Shown: piece by piece, positions 35,258-44,319 of the stretch | Layout of the letters: every line of letters starts with the position of its first letter | Position numbering within the stretch: position 1 is the first letter of the stretch | From: Hymenobacter busanensis | GTDB lineage: Bacteria > Bacteroidota > Bacteroidia > Cytophagales > Hymenobacteraceae | Length of the DNA stretch: 64,000 nucleotides | Assembly: GCF_008727865.1 (NCBI RefSeq) | Contig: NZ_VTWU01000002.1 | Coordinates: 310,001 to 374,000, forward strand | Direction: 5' to 3' | Made by a program: the position numbers and the translations under genes | Notes under the pieces: generated by a model | The model's database searches: none | Seen by the model: only the letters and a program-made list of their open reading frames with translations | Told to the model about the DNA's origin: nothing

Positions 35258-35265
35258 CAAATTTA
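35258..35265 (-). promoter_or_regulatory. -7 box of the coiled-coil protein gene
   Basis: TAAATTTG on the minus strand matches TAnnTTTG; no -33 element was found at the proper distance. Confidence 0.4.
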
Positions 35266-35453
35266 ACCACCCTGACGCAATGCACCAGTTGTTGGCCTTG
35301 ATTTTTTTAAGACGATTGCGCTTTTATTAGCAAATACCTATCATTTATTGAATACGTGCAAATAATTGCACTTTTTGAGGCTAACCCTTTCTTGTAATTG
35401 CCCAATTGCTGGGTTTTTAAAACAAAACGCCTATATCGTAAGTTAGGGCGCGT

Positions 35454-35861
35454 ATGAAAGTAACCATCGGGCGAACCGAGCACTTCAATGCAGCCCACCG
35501 CCTGTACCGGCCGGATTGGTCTGATGAACAGAACGATGCCGTTTTTGGCCTGTGCAACAATCCCAACTTTCACGGCCACAACTATGTGCTGACGGTGCGC
35601 CTGACCGGGGTGCCCAATCCCGAAACCGGCTACGTGTACGACCTGAAGGAACTGGGGCGCCTTATCAAGCGCGAGATTCTGGATACCTTTGACCACCGAA
35701 ACCTCAACCTCGACACCGAGGATTTTCGCCACCTCAACCCCACGGCCGAGCATATTGCCGTGGCGTGCTGGAACCGGCTGCGGCCGCACCTGGCCCCCGA
35801 GTTGGCTTTATCGGTCACGCTTTTCGAGACGGACCGCAACGTTGTAGAATACCATGGCTGA
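35454..35861 (+). CDS. queD: 6-carboxy-tetrahydropterin synthase / PTPS family
   Basis: A 135-residue PTPS-fold enzyme. Zinc His residues are visible in HFNAAHRL and in NFHGHNY, with a nearby Cys in [11 protein letters not shown] as in QueD, and TLFETDRN near the end. It converts dihydroneopterin triphosphate either to the queuosine precursor or to pyruvoyl-tetrahydropterin. It overlaps folE, which makes its substrate, by 8 bases. Confidence 0.9.
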   Translation: MKVTIGRTEHFNAAHRLYRPDWSDEQNDAVFGLCNNPNFHGHNYVLTVRLTGVPNPETGYVYDLKELGRLIKREILDTFDHRNLNLDTEDFRHLNPTAEHIAVACWNRLRPHLAPELALSVTLFETDRNVVEYHG

Positions 35862-36522
35862 TCAGCCCGATCCGACGGCGGCGCCCCACGCTACCGATGC
35901 CCACCTGACTCCGGCCCTGCACACGCCCCTGCGCGCCGACGCCTTTGCCCTGAGTGACGACGAAAAAATCGAAGGCATTGCCGAGCACTTCCGCCACATC
36001 ATGGATTTGCTGGGCCTCGACCTGAACGACGACAGCCTGCGCGGCACGCCGCGCCGCGTGGCCAAAATGTTTGTGCACGAGTGGTTCCGCGGCCTCAACC
36101 CCGAGCACCGCCCCGAAGTACGCCTCTTCGACAACCGCTACGACTACCACCAGATGCTGGTGGAGCGCGACATTACGCTGTTTTCCTGCTGCGAGCATCA
36201 TTTCGTGCCCATCATCGGCAAAGCGCACGTGGCTTACCTGCCGGCCGGCAATGTGGTGGGCCTTTCCAAGCTGAACCGGGTGGTGCAGTACTACGCCCGT
36301 CGCCCGCAGGTGCAGGAGCGCCTCACCCGCCAGATTGCCGAGGAGTTGAAACAAGCCCTGCACACCGACGACGTGGCCGTGCTCATCGAAGCCGACCACC
36401 TTTGCGTGATGAGCCGCGGCGTGAACGACACGAGCAGTTCGACCATCACTGCCGAGTACAGCGGAGCATTCGGCCACGACGAAAAGCTGCGCAGCGAGTT
36501 TCTGCGGCTGATTGGCAAGTAA
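35854..36522 (+). CDS. folE: GTP cyclohydrolase I
   Basis: A 222-residue enzyme that opens the GTP ring to make dihydroneopterin triphosphate. The zinc site is visible in [19 protein letters not shown] and [10 protein letters not shown], followed by [14 protein letters not shown]. The N-terminal ~30 residues are a variable Ala/Pro-rich extension. It overlaps queD by 8 bases, suggesting coupled translation of two successive pathway enzymes. Confidence 0.97.
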   Translation: MADQPDPTAAPHATDAHLTPALHTPLRADAFALSDDEKIEGIAEHFRHIMDLLGLDLNDDSLRGTPRRVAKMFVHEWFRGLNPEHRPEVRLFDNRYDYHQMLVERDITLFSCCEHHFVPIIGKAHVAYLPAGNVVGLSKLNRVVQYYARRPQVQERLTRQIAEELKQALHTDDVAVLIEADHLCVMSRGVNDTSSSTITAEYSGAFGHDEKLRSEFLRLIGK

Positions 36523-36557
36523 TTCAGCGGCATAGCCCGCCTTTGTTGGACCTTTGC

Positions 36558-36586
36558 CGGGCCGTGGTAGCACCAACCACGGCCCG
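36558..36586 (+). terminator. Hairpin after folE
   Basis: An 11-bp perfect stem (36558-36568 with 36576-36586) with a 7-base loop. The T run after it is weak, so intrinsic termination is uncertain. Confidence 0.5.
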
Positions 36587-36655
36587 AAGTTGTTTAGTCT
36601 GTAACGGTCCAGCACGGTGTTTGGGCCGGCTCGTACGTTTTTCAGAAACACCGAC

Positions 36656-36663
36656 TAGCTTTG
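36656..36663 (+). promoter_or_regulatory. -7 box of the TIGR01777 gene
   Basis: TAGCTTTG lies 44 bases before the start and matches TAnnTTTG. Confidence 0.5.
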
Positions 36664-36706
36664 CGGCCCTTTGACGCCGGCGCTACTGCGCGGCGCGGCC
36701 ATTCTT

Positions 36707-37630
36707 ATGAAACAGTCGTTGCGTAAAGTGTTGATTTCGGGGGGACGCGGCCTCATTGGCATGCGCCTTTCCGAAATGCTGATTGATGCGGGGTACGAAG
36801 TGGCGCACCTCAGCCGGCAGACCTCGCACGGGCATTATTGCTCGTTTCGCTGGGACCCCGCCACTGGCCAGATCGACGAGGGCGCGCTCCGGTACGCCGA
36901 TTACGTGGTGAACTTGGCCGGCGCCAGCGTCTCGGACGAGAAGTGGAGCGAGGAACGGAAGCGCGAAATCCTGGACAGCCGGGTGGGTGGCACCAACTTG
37001 CTGGCCCGCGAGCTGCGCGAACGGGACCACCACGTAAAGGCGTTCATCTCGGCCTCGGCCATTGGCATCTACGGCGACGCCAACGGCCGCTTGCTCGACG
37101 AAACCACGCCCCCCGCTCCTTCCGACGATTTCCTGGCCACCGTGGCCACCCAGTGGGAACAGGCCGCGCACCACGTGCAGGAGTTGGGCATCCGCACCGT
37201 TGTCACGCGCATCGGTATTGTGCTCAGCGATGCCGGCGGCGCCCTCCCCCAGATTGCCCGCCCCGTGAAGCTGATGGCCGGTGCGGCGTTGGGCTCGGGC
37301 AAGCAGTACATGTCGTGGATTCACATCGACGATTTGTGCCGGCTGCTGATTCAGATGATGGAGGATACCGACTGGCAGGGCACGTACAACGCCGTGACGC
37401 CGAATCCCGTCACCAACAAGGAATTTACCACCACGCTGGCCGAGGTGCTGCACCGCCCGCTGGTGCTGCCCAAAGTGCCGGAGTTTGGCCTGAAACTGGT
37501 AATGGGCGAGATGAGCGAGATTGTACTGGCCTCGCAGCGCGTGAGTGCTCAGAAGGTACTGCAACAGGGCTTTCAGTTCGAGTACCCGGAACTGAAGCAG
37601 GCTTTGGAGGCGCTTTACGGGGAGGAATAG
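36707..37630 (+). CDS. TIGR01777-family NAD(P)-dependent epimerase-like protein
   Basis: A 307-residue extended-SDR protein. LISGGRGLIGMRLSEML is the Rossmann dinucleotide-binding motif, VNLAGASVSDEKWSEERKREI and FISASAIGIYGD follow, and QYMSWIHIDDLCRLLIQMMED is typical of the family. The E. coli homologue YfcH is uncharacterised. The start ATG at 36707 gives MKQSLRKVLISGG, which is well placed before the Rossmann strand. Confidence 0.92.
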   Translation: MKQSLRKVLISGGRGLIGMRLSEMLIDAGYEVAHLSRQTSHGHYCSFRWDPATGQIDEGALRYADYVVNLAGASVSDEKWSEERKREILDSRVGGTNLLARELRERDHHVKAFISASAIGIYGDANGRLLDETTPPAPSDDFLATVATQWEQAAHHVQELGIRTVVTRIGIVLSDAGGALPQIARPVKLMAGAALGSGKQYMSWIHIDDLCRLLIQMMEDTDWQGTYNAVTPNPVTNKEFTTTLAEVLHRPLVLPKVPEFGLKLVMGEMSEIVLASQRVSAQKVLQQGFQFEYPELKQALEALYGEE

Positions 37631-37808
37631 TCCGCTCAAGCCGTGGTTCCGGCCAGAGGCGCATTTAGAAGCATTCTATACGCTGCCGCCCGCTTGTCGA
37701 CCTTGGCGACGTCGGCCGCCTGAAATGTTCAGGGCCCCTGGGCGGGGTAAGGTTGGCAACGCGCACAGGCCAACGCAACCTTGGGCCGGTAGTGGGGCTC
37801 CTGCGGAT

Positions 37809-38081
37809 ATGAAACAGCCCGTCTACGCCCTACTCCTACTCGCAGCCAGCGCAATGCTGAGTTGCAAAACCGACTGCGCCGAGCCCATGCGGCCTGCCAA
37901 GTGCTCCTTGCAGCCCGACCCAGGCGTGTGCAACGCCTACATGCCGCGCTATTACTACGACACTGGCGACGGCCGCTGCAAAGAATTCATCTGGGGTGGC
38001 TGTGGCGGGGTCGTGCCCTTCCAAACGCTGCAGGAATGCAAGGACTGCGGCTGCGAGGACGCCCAATACCAATCAAACTGA
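37809..38081 (+). CDS. Kunitz/BPTI-type lipoprotein
   Basis: A 90-residue lipoprotein (signal LLLLAASAMLSC, lipid Cys19). The mature part matches a Kunitz inhibitor domain: Cys32, 41, 57, 65 and 77 show BPTI spacing of 8, 15 and 7 and then 11 (BPTI has 12), with RYYYDTGDGRC and FIWGGCGG. The last Cys may be Cys80 or Cys82, and Cys23 is extra. The P1 position after Cys41 is Asn, unlike the Lys or Arg of trypsin inhibitors, so the target, if any, is unknown. It is a monocistronic gene with a hairpin downstream. Confidence 0.8.
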   Translation: MKQPVYALLLLAASAMLSCKTDCAEPMRPAKCSLQPDPGVCNAYMPRYYYDTGDGRCKEFIWGGCGGVVPFQTLQECKDCGCEDAQYQSN

Positions 38082-38117
38082 ATCTACTCGCGCAACCGGC
38101 CTTGGCTGTAGAGCTAA

Positions 38118-38170
38118 AACGCGAACTGGGCCAGCCGCTACTGTAGCAGCTGGCCCGGTTCGCGTTGTTT
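38118..38170. terminator. Terminator between the Kunitz and PBP1A genes
   Basis: An 18-bp stem with one G-T position (38118-38135 with 38149-38166) and a 13-base loop, followed by GTTT. It lies between convergent genes. Confidence 0.7.
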
Positions 38171-38186
38171 ATTGGTGCGTCTGCGC

Positions 38187-40589
38187 TTAGGGGGTCTTCA
38201 GGCTGTCGGGCACGGCCACTTCGCCGCTGTTGATCTGCTCTAGCAGGTTGTCCACCGCAATGGAGTCGATTTGCACGGCTTGGCGTTTGGGCCGGTCGTA
38301 TTCCTCGGTGTAGCAGATGTACTTCTTGCTGATTTTGCCGGGGTACTTCGGGAACGGCCCCATAGTGATGTCCAGCTCAGGGTCTTGGTAGAGCTTCTCC
38401 ATGTAGGTGCCGAAAATGGGCAGCGCCATGCGGCCGCCTTCGCCCTGCTGGGTGCGGAAAAAGTGAATGGAGCGGTCTTCGCCGCCCACCCACACACCGC
38501 TCACCAAGTCCTTGGTTACGCCCATGTACCAGCCGTCGGAGTAGTTCGAGGTGGTGCCGGTCTTGCCGCCGATCTGGTTGTCTTTTTTCCACAGCTCGTA
38601 CTCCCACAAGGCCTGCGAGGTGCCGCCGGGCTCGTCCATGCCGCCGCGCAGCATGTAAAGCATCAGCCAGGCGGTTTCGGCCGGAATGACGCGTTTCTGC
38701 TGGGGGTCGAATTGCTTGATGACGTTGCCGTTGCGGTCTTCGATGCGGGTGACGATGAGCGGCTCGGTGCGGAAGCCGCCGTTGACGAAGGTGCTGTAGG
38801 CGTCCACCATTTCGTACACGCTCACGTCGCCGCCCGAGCCGAGGCCGATGCTGGGCACCGGCAGCAAAGGGCTGCGGATGCCCACTTTGTGGGCGTAATC
38901 GGCCACGGTGTTCCAGCCCACCCGTTCGGTCAGCTGGGCCGTCACGGAGTTGACGGAGCGGGCCATGGCGTGGCGCAGCGTCATGTTGATGCCGGTGTAC
39001 TCGCGGGTCACGTTGTCGGGCTGCCACTCCATGGGCTTGCCGTTTTCCACGTACTTGATGGTCACGCGCTGGTCCCGAATCCGGTCGCAGGGCGCGTAGC
39101 CCTTGTCGATGGCCGTCAGGTATACAAAGGGCTTGAAGGTGGAGCCGGCCTGGCGGCGGCCCTGCTTCACGTGGTCATATTGGAAGAAGCGGTAGTTGAG
39201 GCCGCCCACCCAGGCTTTCACGTAGCCCGTGTAGGGGTCCATCGTCATCATGCCGGCCTGCAGGAAGTGCTTGTAGTAGGCCAGCGAATCGAGCGGCGAC
39301 ATGACCAACGTGGTGTCGTTGTCGTCGTGCTTCCAGGTAAACACCTTCATGGGCCGCTTGGCGTGCAGGGCCGAGTCGAGCTTGGCGGGCTGGCCCTTGT
39401 AGCGGGCGGCGAGGCGCTTATACACCTCGGTGCGCTTCATCTGGGTCTCGATGAAATCGGGAATTTCCTTGCCGTCCTCGTCCACCCAGGGGTTGGAGTT
39501 GCGGTTGCGCCAGAAGTTGTCGAAGCTGCGCTGCAGGATTTTCATGCGCTTCTGCACCGCATCTTCGGCGTGGGCCTGCATGCGCGAGTCGATGGTGGTG
39601 TAGATGCGCAGCCCGTCGCGGTACATGTCGTAGCCGTTCTTTTCGCACCAGCTGTTCACAAACGAACTGATGGCGCCGCGGAAGTACGTTTCGGGCCCAT
39701 CCACGTGCTTTTCTACTTGGTAGCGCAGCACAATGGGCTGGGCCTGCAAGGTCTTCACCTCGGCGGCCGACAGCACCCCGGCCTGGCCCATGCGCTGCAG
39801 CACCAGGTTGCGGCGCTTGGTCGAGGCTTCGGGGTGAAAGCGCGGGTTGAAGGCGGTGGGGTTGTTGAGCACGCCCACCAGCACGGCGGCTTGCTCGGGC
39901 GTGAGCGAGTCGGGCGAGGTGCTGAAGAAGGTTTTGGCGGCCACTTTGATGCCGAACGCATTGGAGCCGTATTCCACCGTATTCAGGTACATCCGCAGAA
40001 TTTCTTCCTTGGTGTAGCGGCGCTCCAACTCCACGGCCGTCAGCCATTCCTTCATTTTAGCCACGAGCGTACCCACCACGGGCACGTGGCCGAGCAGGCC
40101 GCGGGTTTCGCCCCGACGGGTCTTGTAGAGGTTTTTGGCCAGCTGCTGCGTGAGGGTGGAGCCGCCGCGCTTGTCGCCGCGCAGGGCCGCATACACCGAG
40201 CCCACAAGGGCCTGCGGATCAATGCCGGCGTGCTCGTAGAAGCGCACGTCCTCGGTAGCTACCAGTGCTTTGATGAGGACGGGCGCCATCTTATTGAGCG
40301 GCACCGGGGAGCGGTTTTCGCGGTAGTAGCGGCCGATGAGCACGCCGTCGGAGGTAAACAGCTCGGAAGCCTGTTCGACCTTGGGATTTTCCAACTCCTC
40401 CAACCCCGGCGACTTGCCGAACAGGAACAGGAAGTTGGTGCTGACCAGGATGGGCAGAAGAAAGAAAAACCCGGCTGCCGCCGCAAATGCCGCCCACAGC
40501 ACGCGCGAGAGGCGGTTGGGCCACGGCCGCTGCACACGGCTCGGCTTCGGGGCAGGCGGGTTTGTTTTCGGGGTTACGGCAGAGGGCAT
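38187..40589 (-). CDS. Penicillin-binding protein 1A (glycosyltransferase-transpeptidase)
   Basis: An 800-residue bifunctional peptidoglycan synthase. One membrane anchor is followed by the GT51 domain with ALVATEDVRFYEHAGID (catalytic Glu), GGSTLTQQLAKNLY and RYTKEEILRMYLN. The transpeptidase then shows GSTFKPF (SxxK), ARSVNSV (SxN) and GGKTGTTSNY (KTG). The start ATG is at 40589; a GTG six bases upstream is possible. It polymerises and crosslinks peptidoglycan in the periplasm. A TATATTTG box lies upstream. Confidence 0.96.
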   Translation of the reverse strand: MPSAVTPKTNPPAPKPSRVQRPWPNRLSRVLWAAFAAAAGFFFLLPILVSTNFLFLFGKSPGLEELENPKVEQASELFTSDGVLIGRYYRENRSPVPLNKMAPVLIKALVATEDVRFYEHAGIDPQALVGSVYAALRGDKRGGSTLTQQLAKNLYKTRRGETRGLLGHVPVVGTLVAKMKEWLTAVELERRYTKEEILRMYLNTVEYGSNAFGIKVAAKTFFSTSPDSLTPEQAAVLVGVLNNPTAFNPRFHPEASTKRRNLVLQRMGQAGVLSAAEVKTLQAQPIVLRYQVEKHVDGPETYFRGAISSFVNSWCEKNGYDMYRDGLRIYTTIDSRMQAHAEDAVQKRMKILQRSFDNFWRNRNSNPWVDEDGKEIPDFIETQMKRTEVYKRLAARYKGQPAKLDSALHAKRPMKVFTWKHDDNDTTLVMSPLDSLAYYKHFLQAGMMTMDPYTGYVKAWVGGLNYRFFQYDHVKQGRRQAGSTFKPFVYLTAIDKGYAPCDRIRDQRVTIKYVENGKPMEWQPDNVTREYTGINMTLRHAMARSVNSVTAQLTERVGWNTVADYAHKVGIRSPLLPVPSIGLGSGGDVSVYEMVDAYSTFVNGGFRTEPLIVTRIEDRNGNVIKQFDPQQKRVIPAETAWLMLYMLRGGMDEPGGTSQALWEYELWKKDNQIGGKTGTTSNYSDGWYMGVTKDLVSGVWVGGEDRSIHFFRTQQGEGGRMALPIFGTYMEKLYQDPELDITMGPFPKYPGKISKKYICYTEEYDRPKRQAVQIDSIAVDNLLEQINSGEVAVPDSLKTP

Positions 40590-40641
40590 TGGCACGGACT
40601 AAGACCAGGCATCGGCACAGGGCCCGACTCCGGTGGTAGTA

Positions 40642-40649
40642 CAAATATA
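40642..40649 (-). promoter_or_regulatory. -7 box of the PBP1A gene
   Basis: TATATTTG on the minus strand lies 53 bases before the ATG and matches TAnnTTTG. Confidence 0.45.
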
Positions 40650-40805
40650 CCAGTTGCGGCCGGGGTGGCGGCGCGCCACTGTCCTTCTGCTTTCCTAACG
40701 CATAAAATCAGCAACTACACCCCACGCCACAACGGCGGTTAGCAGCGCCGCAACCACGAAAACGCAGGCGCTTGTCAGCCGGAGCAGTGCTCTAATCCAC
40801 CACGG

Positions 40806-41012
40806 CTAAGGTTCCCGGCTGGCCTGCCACATCACCAATGGCCCCAACCACAGCAGCAACCAAAGGCCCACAATCGTGCCGCCCACAAACGCACCGGCAG
40901 CTCCTGGGGTATTGGGCCATATTTCGTCGATGCTCAACCCGTTCAAGGTGCACACGGCGGTACCCATAACGACCCACAACGTGCACCTGCGCAGGCATGC
41001 GCCGCCCCTCAT
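40806..41012 (-). CDS. Tiny membrane protein coupled to its upstream neighbour
   Basis: A 68-residue protein with two probable membrane helices and the pattern VVMGTAVCTLNGLSIDEIWP before the second one. No family is recognised. Its ATG shares one base with the TGA of the gene upstream (TGATG), a classic reinitiation layout, which supports its being real despite its size. The pair forms a small membrane-protein operon upstream of PBP1A. Confidence 0.6.
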   Translation of the reverse strand: MRGGACLRRCTLWVVMGTAVCTLNGLSIDEIWPNTPGAAGAFVGGTIVGLWLLLWLGPLVMWQASREP

Positions 41013-41392
41013 CAGCCCTGTTCAGCTTGGCTGCCCATTGCCTCCAGAAGCCCAGCCACCGATACCATCATTCCGACGATGTAGCCGATTTCAAACGGCA
41101 GCATACCGGCCATGTCGGGGTCGTGCTTGCTGCTGATGAAGAGCCACACGCACAGCAGTTCGTGCACAAACGTGAGGGCCCACAGCGTAATAGCCGTGCC
41201 GCGTTTGGCAGTGCGCTTGGTCAGGCGCCAGCGCAGAAAGTAGAGCACGAGGCCCGGCCAGGCAATGGGCACGAGCAGCATCAGGTTCATGGCCACGATG
41301 GTAAGCGTGTCTTTTACTTGCTGGGCCGTGGCTATCCAGCGGCCGTACGGGCTGTATCCCGCTACCGGCTGCGTGTGTTCCTGGTATTCCAT
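41012..41392 (-). CDS. Small membrane protein of unknown function
   Basis: A 126-residue protein with about three hydrophobic helices and a basic linker (LRWRLTKRTAKRG). The start at 41392 gives MEYQEHTQPVAGYSPYGR; the long open frame upstream is not plausible because it enters the next gene's 3' end. No family is recognised with confidence. It lies 28 bases downstream of the ferritin-like gene and is translationally linked to the tiny protein at 40806-41012. Confidence 0.7.
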   Translation of the reverse strand: MEYQEHTQPVAGYSPYGRWIATAQQVKDTLTIVAMNLMLLVPIAWPGLVLYFLRWRLTKRTAKRGTAITLWALTFVHELLCVWLFISSKHDPDMAGMLPFEIGYIVGMMVSVAGLLEAMGSQAEQG

Positions 41393-41420
41393 AATTGGAG
41401 GATAGTATGCCGGGGCTAGA

Positions 41421-42227
41421 TTAGCGCAGAGCCGACGCCATGGGGCCAGCCACCGCGCGGGCTTGGTTGAACTGGAAGGCTGGGCGTGGGGCGGTTTTGC
41501 GCGGTTCCTGCCTGCGTATCTCAATCGAGCCGGGCTGCCGGATCATGTCCTGGGCCCGCTCCCACTCGGCCGAAACGGCGGCCGCAAAGCCCACCGGCCC
41601 CATGCCGCCGGCCCACAGCGTGCGGTTGTAGCTCAGCCACACCAGCACCGAGGTGCCCACCATGAGCCCGCGGTGCAGCTGCTGCCGTAGCCACCAGCCG
41701 GCCCGGCTGCTACGCCGCCGCTCCTGCACCAGCGTGAAGCACTGGAAGTTGATGTGCATTTCCTCGTCGCGCAGCAGGCGCAGGCAGATTTGCTGGAGCA
41801 GGCTGGAATAGGTAGCGTGAAACACGGCGCGGTAGTACACCGCCGCAATTATTTCGGCCGTGAGCAGCACCCGAATGGTCGTTTCAAACGTGCCCCACTG
41901 CCGCAGCCGCCGGAACACATCATCGACCCAGGTCTGGCGCAGGCAGGCAATACCCTGCTTGCCCAAAAAACGTCCCAGCACGCGGGCATGTCCCTGCTCC
42001 TCCCCAATAAAAAGCCGAATGGCGGCCACGTGGTCGGTGTTGCCCGTGTCTTTCACGCGCTGGTAAAGGTGCTTGCCCTCGGAGCTTTCGCCGCGCTGAA
42101 AGTGCTGCAGCGAACGGGCCACGGCGCGCCGCTCCCGGGCGGTAAGGCGGTAGGTATCGTCCCAGCTCAGGTCGTCGAGGTGGGTTTGGTTCTGGCGGAA
42201 GTAGGTTGTCCAGTCGGCAAACGTCAT
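41421..42227 (-). CDS. Ferritin-like diiron protein of unknown function
   Basis: A 268-residue helical protein. Possible diiron ligands are E50, E77 with H80 (GEEQGH), E125 (LTAEIIAAVYY) and E155 with H158 (DEEMH), in the order expected of a four-helix ferritin-like carboxylate site. The C-terminal part is basic and Pro-rich. The start at 42227 gives MTFADWTTYFRQNQTHL; the longer frame upstream overlaps the DUF4173-like gene and is out of family. Relatives are annotated only as ferritin-like; a role as an oxidase or oxygenase is inference. Confidence 0.65.
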   Translation of the reverse strand: MTFADWTTYFRQNQTHLDDLSWDDTYRLTARERRAVARSLQHFQRGESSEGKHLYQRVKDTGNTDHVAAIRLFIGEEQGHARVLGRFLGKQGIACLRQTWVDDVFRRLRQWGTFETTIRVLLTAEIIAAVYYRAVFHATYSSLLQQICLRLLRDEEMHINFQCFTLVQERRRSSRAGWWLRQQLHRGLMVGTSVLVWLSYNRTLWAGGMGPVGFAAAVSAEWERAQDMIRQPGSIEIRRQEPRKTAPRPAFQFNQARAVAGPMASALR

Positions 42228-42289
42228 AGCAGTAGCGGGCCAGCCTTCGGCGAAGGCGGAAAAGGTGAAATGAGATAAGCAAAGGGCGG

Positions 42290-43963
42290 TTACCGGTTCG
42301 TAGCGGGCTGGTAGCTCTTGAGGGCTTGATAAGCGGCCCAATCGGCGTAGGTCCAGTCCTGCCAGCTGGCTTCGGCTTCGTACGCCGCACGCCATTCGGC
42401 CACGCGTTCGTCGAGGGCCCGCTGCGCGGCCGCGGGTTGCAGCTGGGTGGCTTGGTGGTGAGGCCCCGCAACGGTCAGGTATGGGTATTCGTTGAGCGTG
42501 GCGCGCTGGGCTACCAGCGTGGGCAGCACGCGGCCGGGCATGTTCAGCAGAAAGCCGAGGTCGAAATGGTGCGGGTCGCGCCGCGGGTTGGCGCGGTGGC
42601 TCGTCAGGTTGTAGCCCGCAATCCAGATTTCCCAATTGCCCAGCGCCAGGCACAACAGCACCACATAGGCGGCCAGGCTATTGAGGCGCACCAGCGAAAA
42701 TGCCGAGCGGCGCTGCCAGATTTTCAGCAGGATGGTAGCCAGCCCGAACAGCGTGAGCAGCAAGAAAAAGCACACGCCCACGCGCTTGTAGGCCAAGCCC
42801 ATGTGAACGATGTAATAGTAATTGCGCAGCCCCACCGACACGGCCAGTACCGCGTTCTGCAGCACCCACAGCGTGGCGCCCCAGCGCAGGAGCGGCAAGC
42901 CCGGCTGGTAGAAATTCAGGTTGCGGCGGAAAAACCACAACACAATGCCCATGGCCAGCAGAATGCTGAAGATGAGCACGTAGGTGCCCTCGTGCACAAA
43001 TTGCGCGAGGTCGAAACCCGGTTCGGGCACAAAGCCAAACCACAACCAGCTGATGTCAATGGCATTGACGGCCAACAAGAGCAGGTTTACCAAACCGAAC
43101 ACCGCCAGGGCCGCCAAGTATTCTTTGCGCAAATCGGCCATGCGAAACCGCCACTCCCGGAAATCGGGGTTGCGCACGCTGAACGAGGCCACGCCGTCGC
43201 GCCGCCGGTGAACAAACTCGGGAAACCGGGCCTCCAACTGCGCCAAAACCGGCACCGGTACCCGCAGCAACACCACAGCGGTAAACGAAACAGCAAATAT
43301 CCAGAACACCACGGGCGCATGCAGCAGCATCTCCAGCAGGCGCAGCAGCCCATCCGCAATCGGCGCCCACAGCTGGTTGGCCAGCGCATTGTACCGGGGG
43401 TTGGCCAGCAGAAACAGCACGTGAAACACCACCAACACCAGCACGGGCACCAGCAGCAGCTTGGCGTACCAAAACGTGCGCCCGGCTTTGGTTTCGCGGG
43501 TGGGAATATAGGTGCGAATGAGCACGCCCGGCAGGCCCAATAGCACCTCGGCCGCTGAAAACCCGCCGGTCATGCCGGCCAGAAACAACTGCTTAAGGTG
43601 GGGCTGATTGGCAAACCCCAGCACCATGGCCATCGACACAAAACAGGCAAAAAAAGCCGCAAACGAACCGTACAGCAACACGGCCACCGCCGCGGCTACC
43701 GTGCCGGCCACCAATAGCCGGAAATAGCTGGAGCGCCACGCTGCCTTGGGCCGGCTGAGCAGCAGGATCCCCAAGGCCAGCAACGTGTACAGGGCTAGGT
43801 TGAGCCCGACGTTCTCCTGCCAGAACAACACGTGGAATAGCAGCGTGCCCAACGGCAGCAGCCATTTCTGGGTAGCGGTCAGGACCAGGCGCGCCGGACG
43901 CCAGCTAAGCAGGCCGTGGGCGGCAGTCCACTCGGTAGTGCGGGCGGCAAAAAGCGGTAACAT
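42290..43963 (-). CDS. DUF4173/DUF4153-like multi-pass membrane protein
   Basis: A 557-residue protein with about 12 membrane helices and a hydrophilic C-terminal domain rich in Trp, Ala and Glu. The motif FVHEGTYVLIFSILLAMGIV and the RNYYYIVHMGLAYKRVGV segment fit DUF4173/DUF4153 proteins, whose function is unknown. The start at 43963 (MLPLFAARTTEW) was chosen over upstream frames that are less hydrophobic. It lies upstream of the ferritin-like gene on the same strand. Confidence 0.72.
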   Translation of the reverse strand: MLPLFAARTTEWTAAHGLLSWRPARLVLTATQKWLLPLGTLLFHVLFWQENVGLNLALYTLLALGILLLSRPKAAWRSSYFRLLVAGTVAAAVAVLLYGSFAAFFACFVSMAMVLGFANQPHLKQLFLAGMTGGFSAAEVLLGLPGVLIRTYIPTRETKAGRTFWYAKLLLVPVLVLVVFHVLFLLANPRYNALANQLWAPIADGLLRLLEMLLHAPVVFWIFAVSFTAVVLLRVPVPVLAQLEARFPEFVHRRRDGVASFSVRNPDFREWRFRMADLRKEYLAALAVFGLVNLLLLAVNAIDISWLWFGFVPEPGFDLAQFVHEGTYVLIFSILLAMGIVLWFFRRNLNFYQPGLPLLRWGATLWVLQNAVLAVSVGLRNYYYIVHMGLAYKRVGVCFFLLLTLFGLATILLKIWQRRSAFSLVRLNSLAAYVVLLCLALGNWEIWIAGYNLTSHRANPRRDPHHFDLGFLLNMPGRVLPTLVAQRATLNEYPYLTVAGPHHQATQLQPAAAQRALDERVAEWRAAYEAEASWQDWTYADWAAYQALKSYQPATNR

Positions 43964-44071
43964 ACAGCAGCGAAAAGAGGTGAGAATCAGTTTTTCAAGA
44001 AAAAGGCCGCCAGACGGCGCGCAGAAAAGCAGGTACACAAAACCCGGCAGCCCCGCACCCAGGCCTGTAGC

Positions 44072-44269
44072 CTACTTGCAGACGGAAGCCTGGCTCATCA
44101 GCCACTCCACGCCCCAAAAGGCGGCGCATAGGTTGGCGGTCCACTCAAAATCGGGATGCACGGCCAGCAGCAGGCCCGACAGCAGCCAGCATCCCACCAG
44201 AAACAACCCCGCCAGCCCCATCAGCAGCAGCGTTTCGCGGTCTGGTGCAGGGGAACGTTCGTGCTGCAT
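44072..44269 (-). CDS. Small two-helix membrane protein
   Basis: A 65-residue protein beginning MQHERSPAPDRE, with one clear membrane helix (LLLMGLAGLFLVGCWLLSGLLL) and a weaker second helix. It is of unknown function. The start at 44269 avoids 15 residues of upstream sequence. It lies between the DUF4173-like gene and the winged-helix regulator on the same strand. Confidence 0.5.
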   Translation of the reverse strand: MQHERSPAPDRETLLLMGLAGLFLVGCWLLSGLLLAVHPDFEWTANLCAAFWGVEWLMSQASVCK

Positions 44270-44319
44270 ATTACTGCATTTTAAAGTTCTTTGCGTTTCA
44301 AAGTAACAAGGCAAAAAAA

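Noticed and set aside
38271-40742. 823-residue open frame opposite the PBP1A gene
   Set aside because: It is antisense to a gene with complete catalytic motifs; composition is typical of a GC shadow.
41421-42653. Long upstream extension of the ferritin-like gene (410 residues)
   Set aside because: The extra N-terminus is Pro/Arg-rich shadow sequence overlapping the DUF4173-like gene; the ATG at 42227 fits better.
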